From positions 150,204 to 214,203 of the forward strand of contig NZ_LMCQ01000024.1 of the NCBI RefSeq assembly GCF_001424835.1: a DNA stretch of 64,000 nucleotides, given 5' to 3'. The notes beneath the pieces were generated by a model that was not told the DNA's origin, did no database searches, and worked only from the letters and a program-made list of their open reading frames with translations. The stretch's first letter is position 1, and each line of letters begins with the position of its first letter. This DNA comes from Variovorax sp. Root318D1 (GTDB lineage Bacteria > Pseudomonadota > Gammaproteobacteria > Burkholderiales > Burkholderiaceae_C). The position numbers were made by a program, and so were the translations under genes. Below are positions 1-8,470 of this stretch, piece by piece.

Positions 1-212
1 TTCACGTTCTCGATCAGCGAAACCGTGCCGAGCGGCGACTCGCAGCGCTCGAGCTGGCTGCTTTCGCCGGCAGTGGCCGACCCTGCCGCGCTGCCCGTGG
101 CCATGGTCTTGGCCGACTGGCTGCCCATTTGCATGTCGGTGGTGACGCAGCCGGTCAAAAGCAGCGCACCCGCAGCCACGGCCGCGAATGGAAATTTTGT
201 AGTGAACCTCAT
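1..212 (-). CDS. Lipoprotein, N-terminal fragment (runs off left edge)
   Basis: The first 70 codons of a secreted lipoprotein are visible; the rest lies outside the window. The start ATG (212-210) is preceded by an AAGGAG-type ribosome binding site at about 222-229. The N-terminus has a basic n-region, a hydrophobic stretch and a lipobox LTGC at residues 20-23, so the mature protein should begin at Cys23 and be lipid-anchored. The mature part is Ser/Thr/Ala-rich and then reads ERCESPLGTVSLIE, which loosely recalls the start of CsgG/HfaB-type lipoproteins. That family guess is weak. Lipoprotein status is well supported; function is unknown. Confidence 0.7.
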   Translation of the reverse strand, partial: MRFTTKFPFAAVAAGALLLTGCVTTDMQMGSQSAKTMATGSAAGSATAGESSQLERCESPLGTVSLIENV

Positions 213-315
213 GATGACTCCCTCTCCTTGATATTTGGGTCGATGTGCCCGGCGAGGATACCCGTAAAAGATTGCAAGATCGATTAGACGGATGTCAGAG
301 GGAGCCCGCCCGCGC

Positions 316-1263
316 CTAAGCCGTTCGGCGGATGCGTTCGATCAGTCCGTTGAGTGCTTCGATGGAGCCGAAGTGGATGGCGAGCTCCCCGCTCTCCTCG
401 ACCTTGCCGCCGCGCTTGCTGCGCTTCTTGATGCGCACCTCGACCTCGGCGGTGAGCAGGTCGGCCAGCTCTTCTTCCACCCGCTGCAGATCACGCGACT
501 TTTCCCCGTCGTTGCTGCGGCGCGAGGGCGTGAGCGTGAACTCGGCCGCGAGCCGCTTCACCAGCGCCTCGGCTTCGCGCACCGACATCTTCTTGGCGGC
601 GATCTGGTTGGCGGCGGTGATCTGCGTGCCGCGGTCCAGCGACAGCAGCGCGCGGGCGTGGCCCATGTCGATGTCGCCGGCCATCAGCATCTGCTGCGCT
701 GGTTCGGCCAGGTTCAGCAGCCGCAGCAGGTTGCTGGCGGCGCTGCGCGAGCGGCCCACGGCCTGGGCGGCCGCCTCGTGAGTGAGCCCAAACTCCGAGA
801 CCAGGCGTTGCAGGCCTTGGGCTTCTTCGAGCGGGTTGAGGTCTTCGCGCTGGATGTTCTCGATCAGCGACATGGCCGCTGCGGCCTCGTTGGGCACGTC
901 GCGCACCAGCACCGGCACGCGGTCGAGGCCCGCGAGCCGTGCGGCACGGAAGCGGCGTTCGCCGGCGATGATTTCGAACTCGGCGTTCTTGGCCTCAGCC
1001 GATTCTCCATCGAGGCGGCGCACGAGGATCGGCTGCATGATGCCCTGCGCCTTGATGCTCTCGGCAAGCTCGTACAGCGCGCCTTCGTCCATGCGGGTGC
1101 GCGGCTGGTAAACGCCCGCCACCATCTGATCGAGCATCAGCGTGGTGGGGTTCTGCGCGGCGGCGCCCTCTTCCATCCCTGCGTTGTCGACGGAATGCCC
1201 GGCCGTCGGGCCGAGCAGTGCTTCGAGGCCGCGCCCGAGGCCCTTGGGTTTCTTGGTCGCCAT
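316..1263 (-). CDS. parB: Chromosome partitioning protein ParB
   Basis: ParB (315 aa) is the CTP-dependent DNA clamp that loads at parS sites and, with ParA, segregates newly replicated origins. The protein opens with the typical basic motif GLGRGLEALLG, carries the GERRFRAARLAGL motif of the CTP-binding/arginine-rich region near residue 100, and has a central helix-turn-helix region. I chose ATG 1263 (MATKKPKGLG) because upstream in-frame codons give only Arg-rich nonsense. Its ATG overlaps the TGA of the upstream hydrolase by one base (TGATG), suggesting translational coupling. Two parS sites lie 2.3-3.4 kb away at 3570 and 4654. Confidence 0.97.
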   Translation of the reverse strand: MATKKPKGLGRGLEALLGPTAGHSVDNAGMEEGAAAQNPTTLMLDQMVAGVYQPRTRMDEGALYELAESIKAQGIMQPILVRRLDGESAEAKNAEFEIIAGERRFRAARLAGLDRVPVLVRDVPNEAAAAMSLIENIQREDLNPLEEAQGLQRLVSEFGLTHEAAAQAVGRSRSAASNLLRLLNLAEPAQQMLMAGDIDMGHARALLSLDRGTQITAANQIAAKKMSVREAEALVKRLAAEFTLTPSRRSNDGEKSRDLQRVEEELADLLTAEVEVRIKKRSKRGGKVEESGELAIHFGSIEALNGLIERIRRTA

Positions 1264-1814
1264 CAGTGCTTGTCTTTCGAGATTTCGTTCAATAGTTTCC
1301 GGCCTTCGGGCCAATCGCCCAGGCCGGATTCGGCATTCAGGTGACCGCCCGGGCCGGCGTCGACGAAGCGCGCGCGCCAGTCGGCCGCCAGCTGGCGCGA
1401 GCGCGCGGCGTCGCAATAGGGATCGTCGTTGGCGGCGACCAGCACCGCCGGAAATGGCAAGGGCTGGCGCACGATGGGAGCCCAGCCTGGAATGAGCTGG
1501 CGCAGGTCGTCGCGCTCCAGGTCACCGGGCGCGACCAGCAGTGCGCCTCGCACCTTGTGCGTGTTGCGCGAATGCGCGGCCCAGGCCGCGACGAGGATGC
1601 AGCCCAGACTGTGCGCGGCAAACACGAGCGGGCCGGGTGCGGCGAGCATTTCTTCCTCGAGCCGTGCAGACCAGTCGCCACGCAGCGGGCGCATCCACTC
1701 GTGCTGCTCGACGCGGCGGTCGCCGTATGCGGATTCCCACCGGGTCTGCCAATGGCCGAGGCCGCTGTTCTGCCAGCCCGGCAGCAAGAGGATGCGGGGG
1801 GTCGTCGTCGTCAT
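1263..1814 (-). CDS. RBBP9/YdeN-family alpha/beta hydrolase
   Basis: A 183-residue serine hydrolase of the small RBBP9/YdeN type. Visible motifs are LLLPGWQNSGLGHWQ at the N-terminus (oxyanion region), the nucleophile elbow AHSLGC, an Asp in ANDDPYC and a late His in GGHLNAESGLG. Start ATG 1814 (MTTTTPRILLLPG) is chosen because everything upstream in frame is low-complexity. It sits between parA and parB, which are usually adjacent, and its stop codon overlaps the parB start (TGATG), so parB translation probably depends on it. Substrate unknown; a role in partitioning is not implied by the family. Confidence 0.88.
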   Translation of the reverse strand: MTTTTPRILLLPGWQNSGLGHWQTRWESAYGDRRVEQHEWMRPLRGDWSARLEEEMLAAPGPLVFAAHSLGCILVAAWAAHSRNTHKVRGALLVAPGDLERDDLRQLIPGWAPIVRQPLPFPAVLVAANDDPYCDAARSRQLAADWRARFVDAGPGGHLNAESGLGDWPEGRKLLNEISKDKH

Positions 1815-1854
1815 CTGCTGGAAACTTGTTGGCGCAGGTCCATGATGGACCGCG

Positions 1855-2769
1855 TCAGAGGCTTTTTTCGCTGGTGGAATCGGGTGCGGCCGCCGGGGCC
1901 AGCACGTCTTCAGGAATGGCCAGGTTGGGCGCGCCGGCTGCGACCGGCGCAATCGGCGGCGCCACCGCATTCGATGCAAAGGCGCTGGCGGGCGGCAGCT
2001 TCTCGACCAGCTCCTTGGCAAAGGCGACAAAAGCCTGGCTTCCGCGGGCGTTCGGGTCGAACACCACGCCCGGCAGGCCGTAGCTCGGCGCCTCGGCCAG
2101 CCGCACGTTACGCGGAATGACCGTGTCGAACACCTTGTCGCCGAAGTGGGCCTTGAGCTGCTCGCTCACCTGCTGCTGCAGCGTGATGCGCGGATCGAAC
2201 ATCACGCGCAGCAGGCCGATGATCTGCAGGTTCTTGTTGAGGTTGGCGTGCACCTGCTTGATGGTGTTGACCAGGTCCGTCAGCCCCTCGAGCGCGAAGT
2301 ATTCGCATTGCATGGGCACGATCACGCCATGCGCGGCGCACAGGCCGTTGAGCGTGAGCAGGCTCAGGCTCGGCGGGCAGTCGATCAGCACGAAGTCGTA
2401 CTCGGCGCCCACCGCTGCCAGCGCGGTGCGCAGGCGCTTTTCGCGGCGGTCGAGTGCCACCATTTCGACCTCGGCACCGGCCAGCTCCCGGTTGGCGCCG
2501 AGCACGTCATACCCGCAGCCGCCCTCCACGAGCTTGTCGGCCTTCACGCGCGCCTCGGCAACGGAAGCCGACTCGAGCAGCACGTCGTACACCGTGAGCT
2601 CCAGCTGGCGCTTGTCGATGCCCGAACCCATGGTCGCATTGCCTTGGGGATCAAGGTCGATCATCAGCACCCGCTGGCCGACCTTGGCCAGGCCGGCGGC
2701 CAGGTTGACGGTGGTGGTGGTCTTGCCGACGCCGCCCTTTTGGTTGGCAATACAGAAAATCTTGGCCAT
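1855..2769 (-). CDS. parA: Chromosome partitioning ATPase ParA (Soj)
   Basis: ParA (304 aa) is a nucleoid-bound Walker-type ATPase whose gradients move ParB-parS complexes. The deviant Walker A motif KGGVGKTTT is at residues 11-19, followed by the DLDPQGNAT switch (DPQ) and the VLIDCPPS Walker B region. The C-terminal 40 residues form an Ala/Pro-rich tail beyond the usual core of about 255 residues. It follows the LysE-type gene by 7 bp and precedes the hydrolase-parB pair, so the whole run from mnmG to parB may be one transcription unit. Confidence 0.97.
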   Translation of the reverse strand: MAKIFCIANQKGGVGKTTTTVNLAAGLAKVGQRVLMIDLDPQGNATMGSGIDKRQLELTVYDVLLESASVAEARVKADKLVEGGCGYDVLGANRELAGAEVEMVALDRREKRLRTALAAVGAEYDFVLIDCPPSLSLLTLNGLCAAHGVIVPMQCEYFALEGLTDLVNTIKQVHANLNKNLQIIGLLRVMFDPRITLQQQVSEQLKAHFGDKVFDTVIPRNVRLAEAPSYGLPGVVFDPNARGSQAFVAFAKELVEKLPPASAFASNAVAPPIAPVAAGAPNLAIPEDVLAPAAAPDSTSEKSL

Positions 2770-2776
2770 AGGGAAA

Positions 2777-3391
2777 TCAGCGGGAAATGGCGAGCTTGAC
2801 GCCGAAGGCGATCAGGAAAACGCCCGCGAGCTTTTCGAGCGCACCCGAAATTCGTGGATTGGCGCGAATGCGTTCCGCAAGAAAGTGCGTCAGCAGCGTC
2901 GAGGTCAGGCCATACAGGAAGGTCAGTACCGCAATCGTCACCGCCATGGCGCCAAAGGTGGCCATGCCTTGGTGGCGCGCGGGGTCGACGAACAGCGGAA
3001 AGAATGCCATGTAGAACACGATCGCCTTGGGATTCAGCAAGGTGATCGCCAGCGCCTGGCGCAGGAAATGGCTGGGGCGAATGTTGAGGATCGGGGCCGC
3101 GCCGGGCTTGGCCAGCAGCATCTTGGCGCCTAACCAGGCAAGGTAAGCCGCGCCCAGCCATTGCACAGCCTTGAACGCTGCCGGATAGCCAGTCAGGACG
3201 GCAGCCACCCCGGCCACCGCAGCCCACATGAGGAACTGGTCGCCAATAATCACGCCCAGCGTTGCCGCCAATCCCCCGCGAATCCCACCTTTGCTGGTCG
3301 AGGTGATCAACGCGAGGTTGCCCGGACCGGGGATCAGTAGAAAGAGGACGATGGCGGCGACGAATGCGCCGTAGTCAGCGATGCCGAACAT
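2777..3391 (-). CDS. LysE-family amino acid/metabolite exporter
   Basis: A 204-residue inner-membrane protein with about six hydrophobic segments and the LysE/RhtB signature near the N-terminus (LIPGPGNLALITSTSKGGIRGG). Family members export amino acids such as lysine, homoserine or threonine; the substrate here cannot be told. It lies between rsmG and parA in the same direction with only 7 bp to parA, an insertion into the otherwise conserved mnmG-rsmG-parA-parB order. Confidence 0.9.
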   Translation of the reverse strand: MFGIADYGAFVAAIVLFLLIPGPGNLALITSTSKGGIRGGLAATLGVIIGDQFLMWAAVAGVAAVLTGYPAAFKAVQWLGAAYLAWLGAKMLLAKPGAAPILNIRPSHFLRQALAITLLNPKAIVFYMAFFPLFVDPARHQGMATFGAMAVTIAVLTFLYGLTSTLLTHFLAERIRANPRISGALEKLAGVFLIAFGVKLAISR

Positions 3392-3505
3392 GGATTTGCC
3401 TCGGGAAAGAGAGCCAGGGGGAGGCGTCGAGTCTAAGCGAGGCGACCCCTGCGATCACCCTCCGCCGGCGGCTTTCACCAGCGTAGGCGTTTCTTTTTTG
3501 CCCGG

Positions 3506-4147
3506 TCAGGCGGCTTCCTTGCGTGCCCAGACAATGCAACGCTCTGCGTCCAGGCCAGGAACAGTCAATTGTTCCACGTGAAACACTGCGATACCGGCCG
3601 GTAACACGGCCAATTCTTCAGTCGGCACTTTGCCTTTCATGGCCAGCCAGACGCCACCGGGTGCCAACAGATGTCCCGAACCATTGAAGAAATCCGGCAG
3701 GGAAGCAAAGGCGCGGGAGCTGATGACTTCATAGCCGCCGGCAAGCGATTCGACGCGTGCGTGCAATCCGCGCAAGTTGGGCAACTCGAGCTCAGCGGCC
3801 ACTTGCTGCACGAAAGCCGCCTTCTTGGCGACCGCATCGAGGCAGCTGACCTGGAGGTCTGGCCGCATGATGGCAATCACCACGCCCGGCAGGCCGCCAC
3901 CCGAGCCCACGTCCAGCAGCTTGCCCTCCCCTGCCCACTCGCGTTGCAACGGCGGCACGGCCGCCAGACTGTCGAGCAGATGGTGCGTGAGCACGCTCGC
4001 AGCGTCGCGCAGCGCCGTGAGGTTGTAGACCTTGTTCCACTTGAGCATCAGCGTGCCGTAAGACAGCAACTGCTCCGCTTGGATATCGGACAAAGCGAGG
4101 CCCAAGGCTGCTGCACCTTGGCGCAGCGTATCGATGGGCGGGTTCAT
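3506..4147 (-). CDS. rsmG: 16S rRNA (guanine-527-N7)-methyltransferase RsmG
   Basis: RsmG (GidB, 213 aa) methylates N7 of G527 in 16S rRNA using SAM. The N-terminal helical lead-in ends in LMLKWNKVYNLTALRD, a family signature. The SAM-binding loop is LLDVGSGGGLPGVVIA (about residues 76-91), followed by CLDAVAKKAAFVQQ. The ATG overlaps the mnmG stop by four bases (ATGA). The 3' part of the gene contains a parS site at 3570-3585. Confidence 0.97.
   Translation of the reverse strand: MNPPIDTLRQGAAALGLALSDIQAEQLLSYGTLMLKWNKVYNLTALRDAASVLTHHLLDSLAAVPPLQREWAGEGKLLDVGSGGGLPGVVIAIMRPDLQVSCLDAVAKKAAFVQQVAAELELPNLRGLHARVESLAGGYEVISSRAFASLPDFFNGSGHLLAPGGVWLAMKGKVPTEELAVLPAGIAVFHVEQLTVPGLDAERCIVWARKEAA
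3570..3585. promoter_or_regulatory. parS site (ParB binding), inside rsmG
   Basis: TGTTCCACGTGAAACA matches the established parS consensus TGTTNCACGTGAAACA at every fixed position. It lies in the 3' coding part of rsmG, 2.3 kb from parB. Confidence 0.95.
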
Positions 4148-6102
4148 TGGGCGGACTGCGGTTCGGCTGGGGCTTCAGCGGCAGCGTCGCGGTCGAAAGC
4201 TTTGTGGCCGCCTTTTCGCAAATGAATCATCAGCAAGGAAATGGCAGCAGGCGTCACGCCCGAGATACGTGAAGCGAGCCCCAGCGTTTCAGGCCGATGC
4301 TTATCTAGCTTCTGCCGGACCTCGAAACTCAGTGCCTTGACCTGGCTGTAGTCGAAGTCGGACGGCATGCGCAGGTTTTCGAAGTGCGCTGCACGCTCGA
4401 CTTCGTCGTGCTGGCGCTCGATATAACCCGAATACTTGGCCGAAATCTCGATCTGCTCGATCTCGATCTCGTTCAGCGCAGTGGACGCGCTGTACTTTCC
4501 ACCGTCCAGCGACATCAGTGTTTGATAGTTCACGTCCGGCCGGCGCAACAGGTCGGCAAGGTTGTATTCGTGCTCGATGGCTTTACCAAGCACCCGCTCC
4601 GACTCAGCCGCCGGCAGGTTGCGCGGATTCACCCAGATCGATTTGAGTCGTTCTGTTTCACGTGAAACAACATCCCGCTTGCGACTGAAAGCATCCCAGC
4701 GCGCATCGTCGACCAAACCAAGCTTGCGACCTGCCTCGGTCAGGCGCATGTCGGCATTGTCTTCACGCAGCTGCAGCCGGAACTCGGCGCGGCTGGTGAA
4801 CATTCGATACGGCTCAGTCACGCCCTTGGTGATCAGGTCGTCGACAAGCACGCCCAGGTAAGCCTCGTCGCGGCGGGGCAGCCACGCCTCTTCGCCCCGG
4901 CATTGCAGCGCCGCGTTGATCCCGGCAAACAAGCCCTGCGCCGCCGCCTCTTCGTAGCCGGTGGTGCCGTTGATCTGCCCGGCAAAGAACAGGCCCTTGA
5001 CCGATCGGGTCTCAAAGCTGCTCTTGAGCTCGCGTGGGTCGAAGTAGTCGTACTCGATGGCATAGCCGGGCCGCAGGATGTGGGCGTTCTCCAGTCCGGG
5101 CATCGACCGCACCAGTTGGTACTGGATGTCGAAAGGCAGGCTGGTCGAAATCCCGTTCGGGTAGTACTCGTTGGTCGTCAGGCCTTCGGGCTCGAGAAAG
5201 ATCTGGTGGCTTTCCTTGTCGGCAAAGCGGTTGATCTTGTCCTCGACGCTCGGGCAGTAGCGCGGACCGACGCCGTCGATCTTGCCGGTGAACATCGGGC
5301 TGCGGTCGAAGCCGGAGCGGATGATGTCGTGAGTACGCGCATTGGTGTGGGTGATCCAGCAGGCCATCTGCTGCGGATGCATGTCGGCCCGGCCCATGAA
5401 GCTGAATACCGGCATCGGCCCTGCCCCGCCCGGCATGCCGTCGCCCGGCTGCTCGGTGCACTTCGAGAAATCGATGGTCCGGCCGTCGAGGCGCGGCGGC
5501 GTGCCAGTCTTCAGGCGGCCCTGCGGCAGCTTCAATTCCTTGAGCCGTGCCGACAGGCTGATGGCCGGCGGGTCGCCCGCGCGCCCGGCCTGGTAGTTGT
5601 CGAGGCCCACATGGATGCGACCGTCAAGAAAAGTCCCCGCCGTGAGCACCACGGTGCGCGCGCGGAAGGCAATGCCCACCTGAGTGACGGCGCCCACCAC
5701 CCGATCACCCTCCACCATCAAGTCGTCGACCGCTTGCTGGAACAGGCTGAGGTTCGGCTGGTTTTCGAGCCGGCGGCGAATCGCCGCCTTGTACAGCACC
5801 CGGTCGGCCTGCGCACGGGTCGCGCGCACGGCAGGGCCCTTGCTCGAATTGAGAATGCGAAACTGGATGCCCGCCTCGTCGGTGGCAATGGCCATGGCGC
5901 CGCCCAGCGCATCGACCTCTTTCACGAGGTGGCCCTTGCCGATGCCGCCGATCGATGGGTTGCAGCTCATCTGCCCCAGCGTCTCGATGTTGTGGGACAG
6001 CAGCAGCGTCTTGGCGCCCATGCGGGCAGCCGCCAACGCGGCCTCGGTGCCGGCATGGCCACCGCCAACGACGATGACATCAAATTCTTCGGGATACAGC
6101 AT
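4144..6102 (-). CDS. mnmG: tRNA uridine-5-carboxymethylaminomethyl modification enzyme MnmG (GidA)
   Basis: MnmG (652 aa) is the FAD-binding partner of MnmE in cmnm5U34 modification of tRNA wobble uridines. The FAD dinucleotide-binding motif VVGGGHAGTEAALAAARMG is at residues 11-29, followed by the CNPSIGGIGKGHLVKEVDALGG signature block. The C-terminal helical domain ends with a short Ala/Glu-rich tail. Its partner gene mnmE lies in this window at 57.6 kb. The gene heads the leftward mnmG-rsmG-lysE-parA-hydrolase-parB run and contains a perfect parS site. Confidence 0.98.
   Translation of the reverse strand: MLYPEEFDVIVVGGGHAGTEAALAAARMGAKTLLLSHNIETLGQMSCNPSIGGIGKGHLVKEVDALGGAMAIATDEAGIQFRILNSSKGPAVRATRAQADRVLYKAAIRRRLENQPNLSLFQQAVDDLMVEGDRVVGAVTQVGIAFRARTVVLTAGTFLDGRIHVGLDNYQAGRAGDPPAISLSARLKELKLPQGRLKTGTPPRLDGRTIDFSKCTEQPGDGMPGGAGPMPVFSFMGRADMHPQQMACWITHTNARTHDIIRSGFDRSPMFTGKIDGVGPRYCPSVEDKINRFADKESHQIFLEPEGLTTNEYYPNGISTSLPFDIQYQLVRSMPGLENAHILRPGYAIEYDYFDPRELKSSFETRSVKGLFFAGQINGTTGYEEAAAQGLFAGINAALQCRGEEAWLPRRDEAYLGVLVDDLITKGVTEPYRMFTSRAEFRLQLREDNADMRLTEAGRKLGLVDDARWDAFSRKRDVVSRETERLKSIWVNPRNLPAAESERVLGKAIEHEYNLADLLRRPDVNYQTLMSLDGGKYSASTALNEIEIEQIEISAKYSGYIERQHDEVERAAHFENLRMPSDFDYSQVKALSFEVRQKLDKHRPETLGLASRISGVTPAAISLLMIHLRKGGHKAFDRDAAAEAPAEPQSAQ
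4654..4669. promoter_or_regulatory. parS site (ParB binding), perfect palindrome, inside mnmG
   Basis: TGTTTCACGTGAAACA is the perfect 16 bp palindromic form of parS. It is read through as codons about 478-483 of mnmG and lies 1,084 bp from the second site in rsmG. Confidence 0.97.
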
Positions 6103-6238
6103 GAGAGAGGGGGCGCACTGACGCGTGCGCTGCGCAAAGGGGCACCAATTTTAATCGGGGGTACCCTTTTGCGGCGGGAATAAGGGCAACCGGTGCCGAG
6201 GCATTCCCAACCCTTGGCCGTCCCCATTCAAACTCAAA

Positions 6239-6265
6239 AGTTTGCTACATTATTTATAGCAAACT
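6239..6265. repeat. Intergenic hairpin repeat, GCTA/TAGC type
   Basis: A perfect 9 bp inverted repeat, AGTTTGCTA / TAGCAAACT, with a 9-base AT-rich loop in the mnmG upstream gap. Similar hairpins with GCTA...TAGC arms occur at 44339-44355 and 45702-45718. It lacks a T-tract, so I regard it as a dispersed repeat and not a clear terminator. Confidence 0.6.
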
Positions 6266-6285
6266 ATTCAGTGCAGATGGGCTTC

Positions 6286-7173
6286 TCAGTCGGCTGCGCT
6301 AGCCAACTCTATGACTGGCACAGGCTTCTCGATACCCACGATCGCGCCGGTCGGCTGCGGCGCCGCTGCGGGAGGCACGCTTTCGTCCTGCACTTCGCGC
6401 ACCCTGATGTCCTTGCCTGTCATCGTCACAGCGCCAAAGATGGTGCAGAAGGCCACGTCCTTGGCGTCGCGCCCGGTTCCCACGCGCACCAACCGATCGA
6501 CCGGCGCCATGCGCGTCGGATCGAACAGCACCCATTGCCCGCCGAGCCAAGCTTCGAACACGGCATGAAAATCCTGCGGCGGCTCGTCGAACCAAACGTA
6601 GCCCACCACCAGCCGGGCCGGAATATTGAGCGCACGGCAAAAGGTGATGCCCAAATGCGCGAAGTCGCGGCACACCCCCGCGCGTTCCACGAACACCTCC
6701 CGTGCCGTGGTCGTCGAATTGCTGCTGCCAGGTTCGTAGGCAATGCTCTCGTGGATCCAGTCAATGATTGCCTGCACCCGGCCAATGCCGGGTGGCAGAT
6801 CCCCAAAAAGCTGCTGCGCGCAACGCGACATGAGGTCCGACTCGCAGTAGCGCGACGGCATCATGTAGTGAAGGATTTCATCGGGCACCTGGTTGACCGA
6901 CACCTCGGCGAGGTCGAGCGGCACGTCGACATACCTGCGCTGCACGCTCGCCCTGTAGCTGATCTGCAGCGGCCCCGGCTGGGCGTCGAACCGCGCGAAG
7001 CGGTTGCCGCTCGATCCGTCGCAGTAGACCCGCACTTCGGCCGGCGGTTCGATGGCCAACACTTCGCTGATGACGGCTTGCGTGCCGGCCTGTGCTGCCT
7101 CGATGTTCAGCAGCATGTGCGCGGGCGCCTGGACCTCATAGCGGAGCTCTGCCTCGACGTGGGAAATGTGCAT
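6286..7173 (-). CDS. Transglutaminase-like family protein
   Basis: A 295-residue cytoplasmic protein of the bacterial transglutaminase-like (cysteine protease fold) superfamily. The N-terminal half is the beta-rich region common in these proteins; the catalytic core shows the Cys in RAGVCRDFAHLGI, the His in DFHAVFEAW and the Asp in VLFDPTR, so the triad appears intact. Start ATG 7173 (MHISHVEAELRYEV) gives the usual family N-terminus. Such proteins may be proteases or peptide-modifying enzymes; the substrate is unknown. The preceding small ORF ends 7 bp upstream. Confidence 0.88.
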   Translation of the reverse strand: MHISHVEAELRYEVQAPAHMLLNIEAAQAGTQAVISEVLAIEPPAEVRVYCDGSSGNRFARFDAQPGPLQISYRASVQRRYVDVPLDLAEVSVNQVPDEILHYMMPSRYCESDLMSRCAQQLFGDLPPGIGRVQAIIDWIHESIAYEPGSSNSTTTAREVFVERAGVCRDFAHLGITFCRALNIPARLVVGYVWFDEPPQDFHAVFEAWLGGQWVLFDPTRMAPVDRLVRVGTGRDAKDVAFCTIFGAVTMTGKDIRVREVQDESVPPAAAPQPTGAIVGIEKPVPVIELASAAD

Positions 7174-7180
7174 GCGCGCC

Positions 7181-7327
7181 TCAGATCCGCCGGCGCCGCG
7201 AGCGGTGCTCGGGAAGCTGCCAGTGCGATTGCGTGACCAGCAGCACCCGCACCACGCAGTGGGCCGGGCTCTGAAGCAACAAGCCGAGCGGACGCGCACG
7301 CGGCCATTGCGGTACCAGTCGCTGCAT
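7181..7327 (-). CDS. Possible small protein, 48 aa
   Basis: An open frame of 48 codons whose ATG (7327-7325) overlaps the stop of the DUF1328 gene as TGATG and whose stop is 7 bp before the transglutaminase start. It reads as Arg/Leu-rich with a hydrophobic middle and a basic tail RSRRRRI. The tight packing is the only evidence for translation. I do not recognise the product. Confidence 0.3.
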   Translation of the reverse strand: MQRLVPQWPRARPLGLLLQSPAHCVVRVLLVTQSHWQLPEHRSRRRRI

Positions 7328-7512
7328 CAATCGATCGCCTTTTTTACCGCGCCAACGCCCAATGCCGCCAGCACCACGAACACCACGGCGAGGATTAGGA
7401 ACAAGCCGAACAGCAGCTTGGCAATACCCGCTGCACCCGCGGCAACGCCGCCGAAGCCCAGCAGCCCGGCGATCAATGAGATCACCGCAAACACAATGGC
7501 GTACTTCAACAT
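7327..7512 (-). CDS. DUF1328 (YtjA-like) small membrane protein
   Basis: A 61-residue protein with two hydrophobic helices (MLKYAIVFAVISLIAGLLGF, then AGIAKLLFGLFLILAVVFVV), the characteristic form of the DUF1328/YtjA family of tiny inner-membrane proteins. An AAGGAG-like ribosome binding site precedes ATG 7512. Function of the family is not established. It is divergent from the glutathione transferase gene with a 191 bp gap. Confidence 0.9.
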   Translation of the reverse strand: MLKYAIVFAVISLIAGLLGFGGVAAGAAGIAKLLFGLFLILAVVFVVLAALGVGAVKKAID

Positions 7513-7703
7513 CTGAACACTCCTTTCGGCGGGCCCTCGCCCACCGTGCGGGCACAGCTTAGAAATCCGCCGGAGCCGCCCCGATAGTCGGCGCGCGCGA
7601 GCGGCCGTAGGACAAAAACGCGCTGCGCCCAAACCCGATAGCATGCCCTTCGGTCCATGGATCGAATTCCGCCATCCATATTCAACATTGGAGATCTTTC
7701 CGC

Positions 7704-8312
7704 ATGAAGCTGTATTACTCGCCCGGTGCCTGTTCGCTCTCGCCCCACATCGCATTGCATGAGGCAGGCATTGCCTTCGAACCCGTGATGGCCAGCACCA
7801 AGAGCCACAAGCTGCAAGACGGCACCGACTACTACGGCATCAACCCGCTCGGGTACGTGCCGATGCTCGAGCTCGACGACGGCACCCGCCTGCGCGAAGG
7901 CCCGGCCATCGTGCAGTACATCGCCGATCTCGCACCGACCAAGAATCTGGCGCCGGCCGCAGGCACCCTGCAGCGCTACCGCCTGCAGGAGTGGCTAACC
8001 TTCATTGGCACCGAGATGCACAAGGGCTACAGCCCGCTGTTCAACGCCGCCATGCCCCCAGAAGCCAAGACCATCTTCAAGGACAAGCTCAAGTCGCGCT
8101 ACCAATGGCTCGACGGCCAACTGGCCGACAAGCAGTACCTGATGGGCGAGCACTTCAGCGTGGCCGACGGCTACCTGTTCACCGTGACCAACTGGGCCAA
8201 GCCAACCGGCGTCGACATTTCGGACTTCCCCCATCTCCAGGCCTGGCATGCACGCGTCGGAGCCCGTCCTGCGGTTCAGGACGCAATGAAGGCCGAAGGC
8301 CTGCTGAAGTAA
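7704..8312 (+). CDS. Glutathione S-transferase
   Basis: A 202-residue protein with an N-terminal thioredoxin-like domain (MKLYYSPGACSLSPHIALHE, the start typical of beta-class bacterial GSTs with a Cys in the active-site region) and an all-helical C-terminal domain containing LMGEHFSVADGYLF. The segment NPLGYVPMLELDDG holds the cis-Pro glutathione-binding loop. It probably conjugates or reduces with glutathione in the cytosol. A strong terminator follows at 8392-8416. Confidence 0.93.
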   Translation: MKLYYSPGACSLSPHIALHEAGIAFEPVMASTKSHKLQDGTDYYGINPLGYVPMLELDDGTRLREGPAIVQYIADLAPTKNLAPAAGTLQRYRLQEWLTFIGTEMHKGYSPLFNAAMPPEAKTIFKDKLKSRYQWLDGQLADKQYLMGEHFSVADGYLFTVTNWAKPTGVDISDFPHLQAWHARVGARPAVQDAMKAEGLLK

Positions 8313-8391
8313 GAAGAAGCGCGAACAAGCTCGCAACGACTGCGAGGCGGCCTTGCCCATCATGGGGAAAACCCGGGCCGCCTTCAGCCAC

Positions 8392-8416
8392 AAGCCGCAT
8401 GCCGCGGCTTTTTTTT
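8392..8416 (+). terminator. Rho-independent terminator after the GST gene
   Basis: A 7 bp stem AAGCCGC / GCGGCTT with a 5-base loop, followed by a run of eight T. It separates the GST gene from the enoyl-CoA hydratase gene. Confidence 0.85.
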
Positions 8417-8470
8417 CGGGGCACGCTACGGGTCGAACTTCAGACCCCTGGAAAAGCGAAGGACCCGCCA

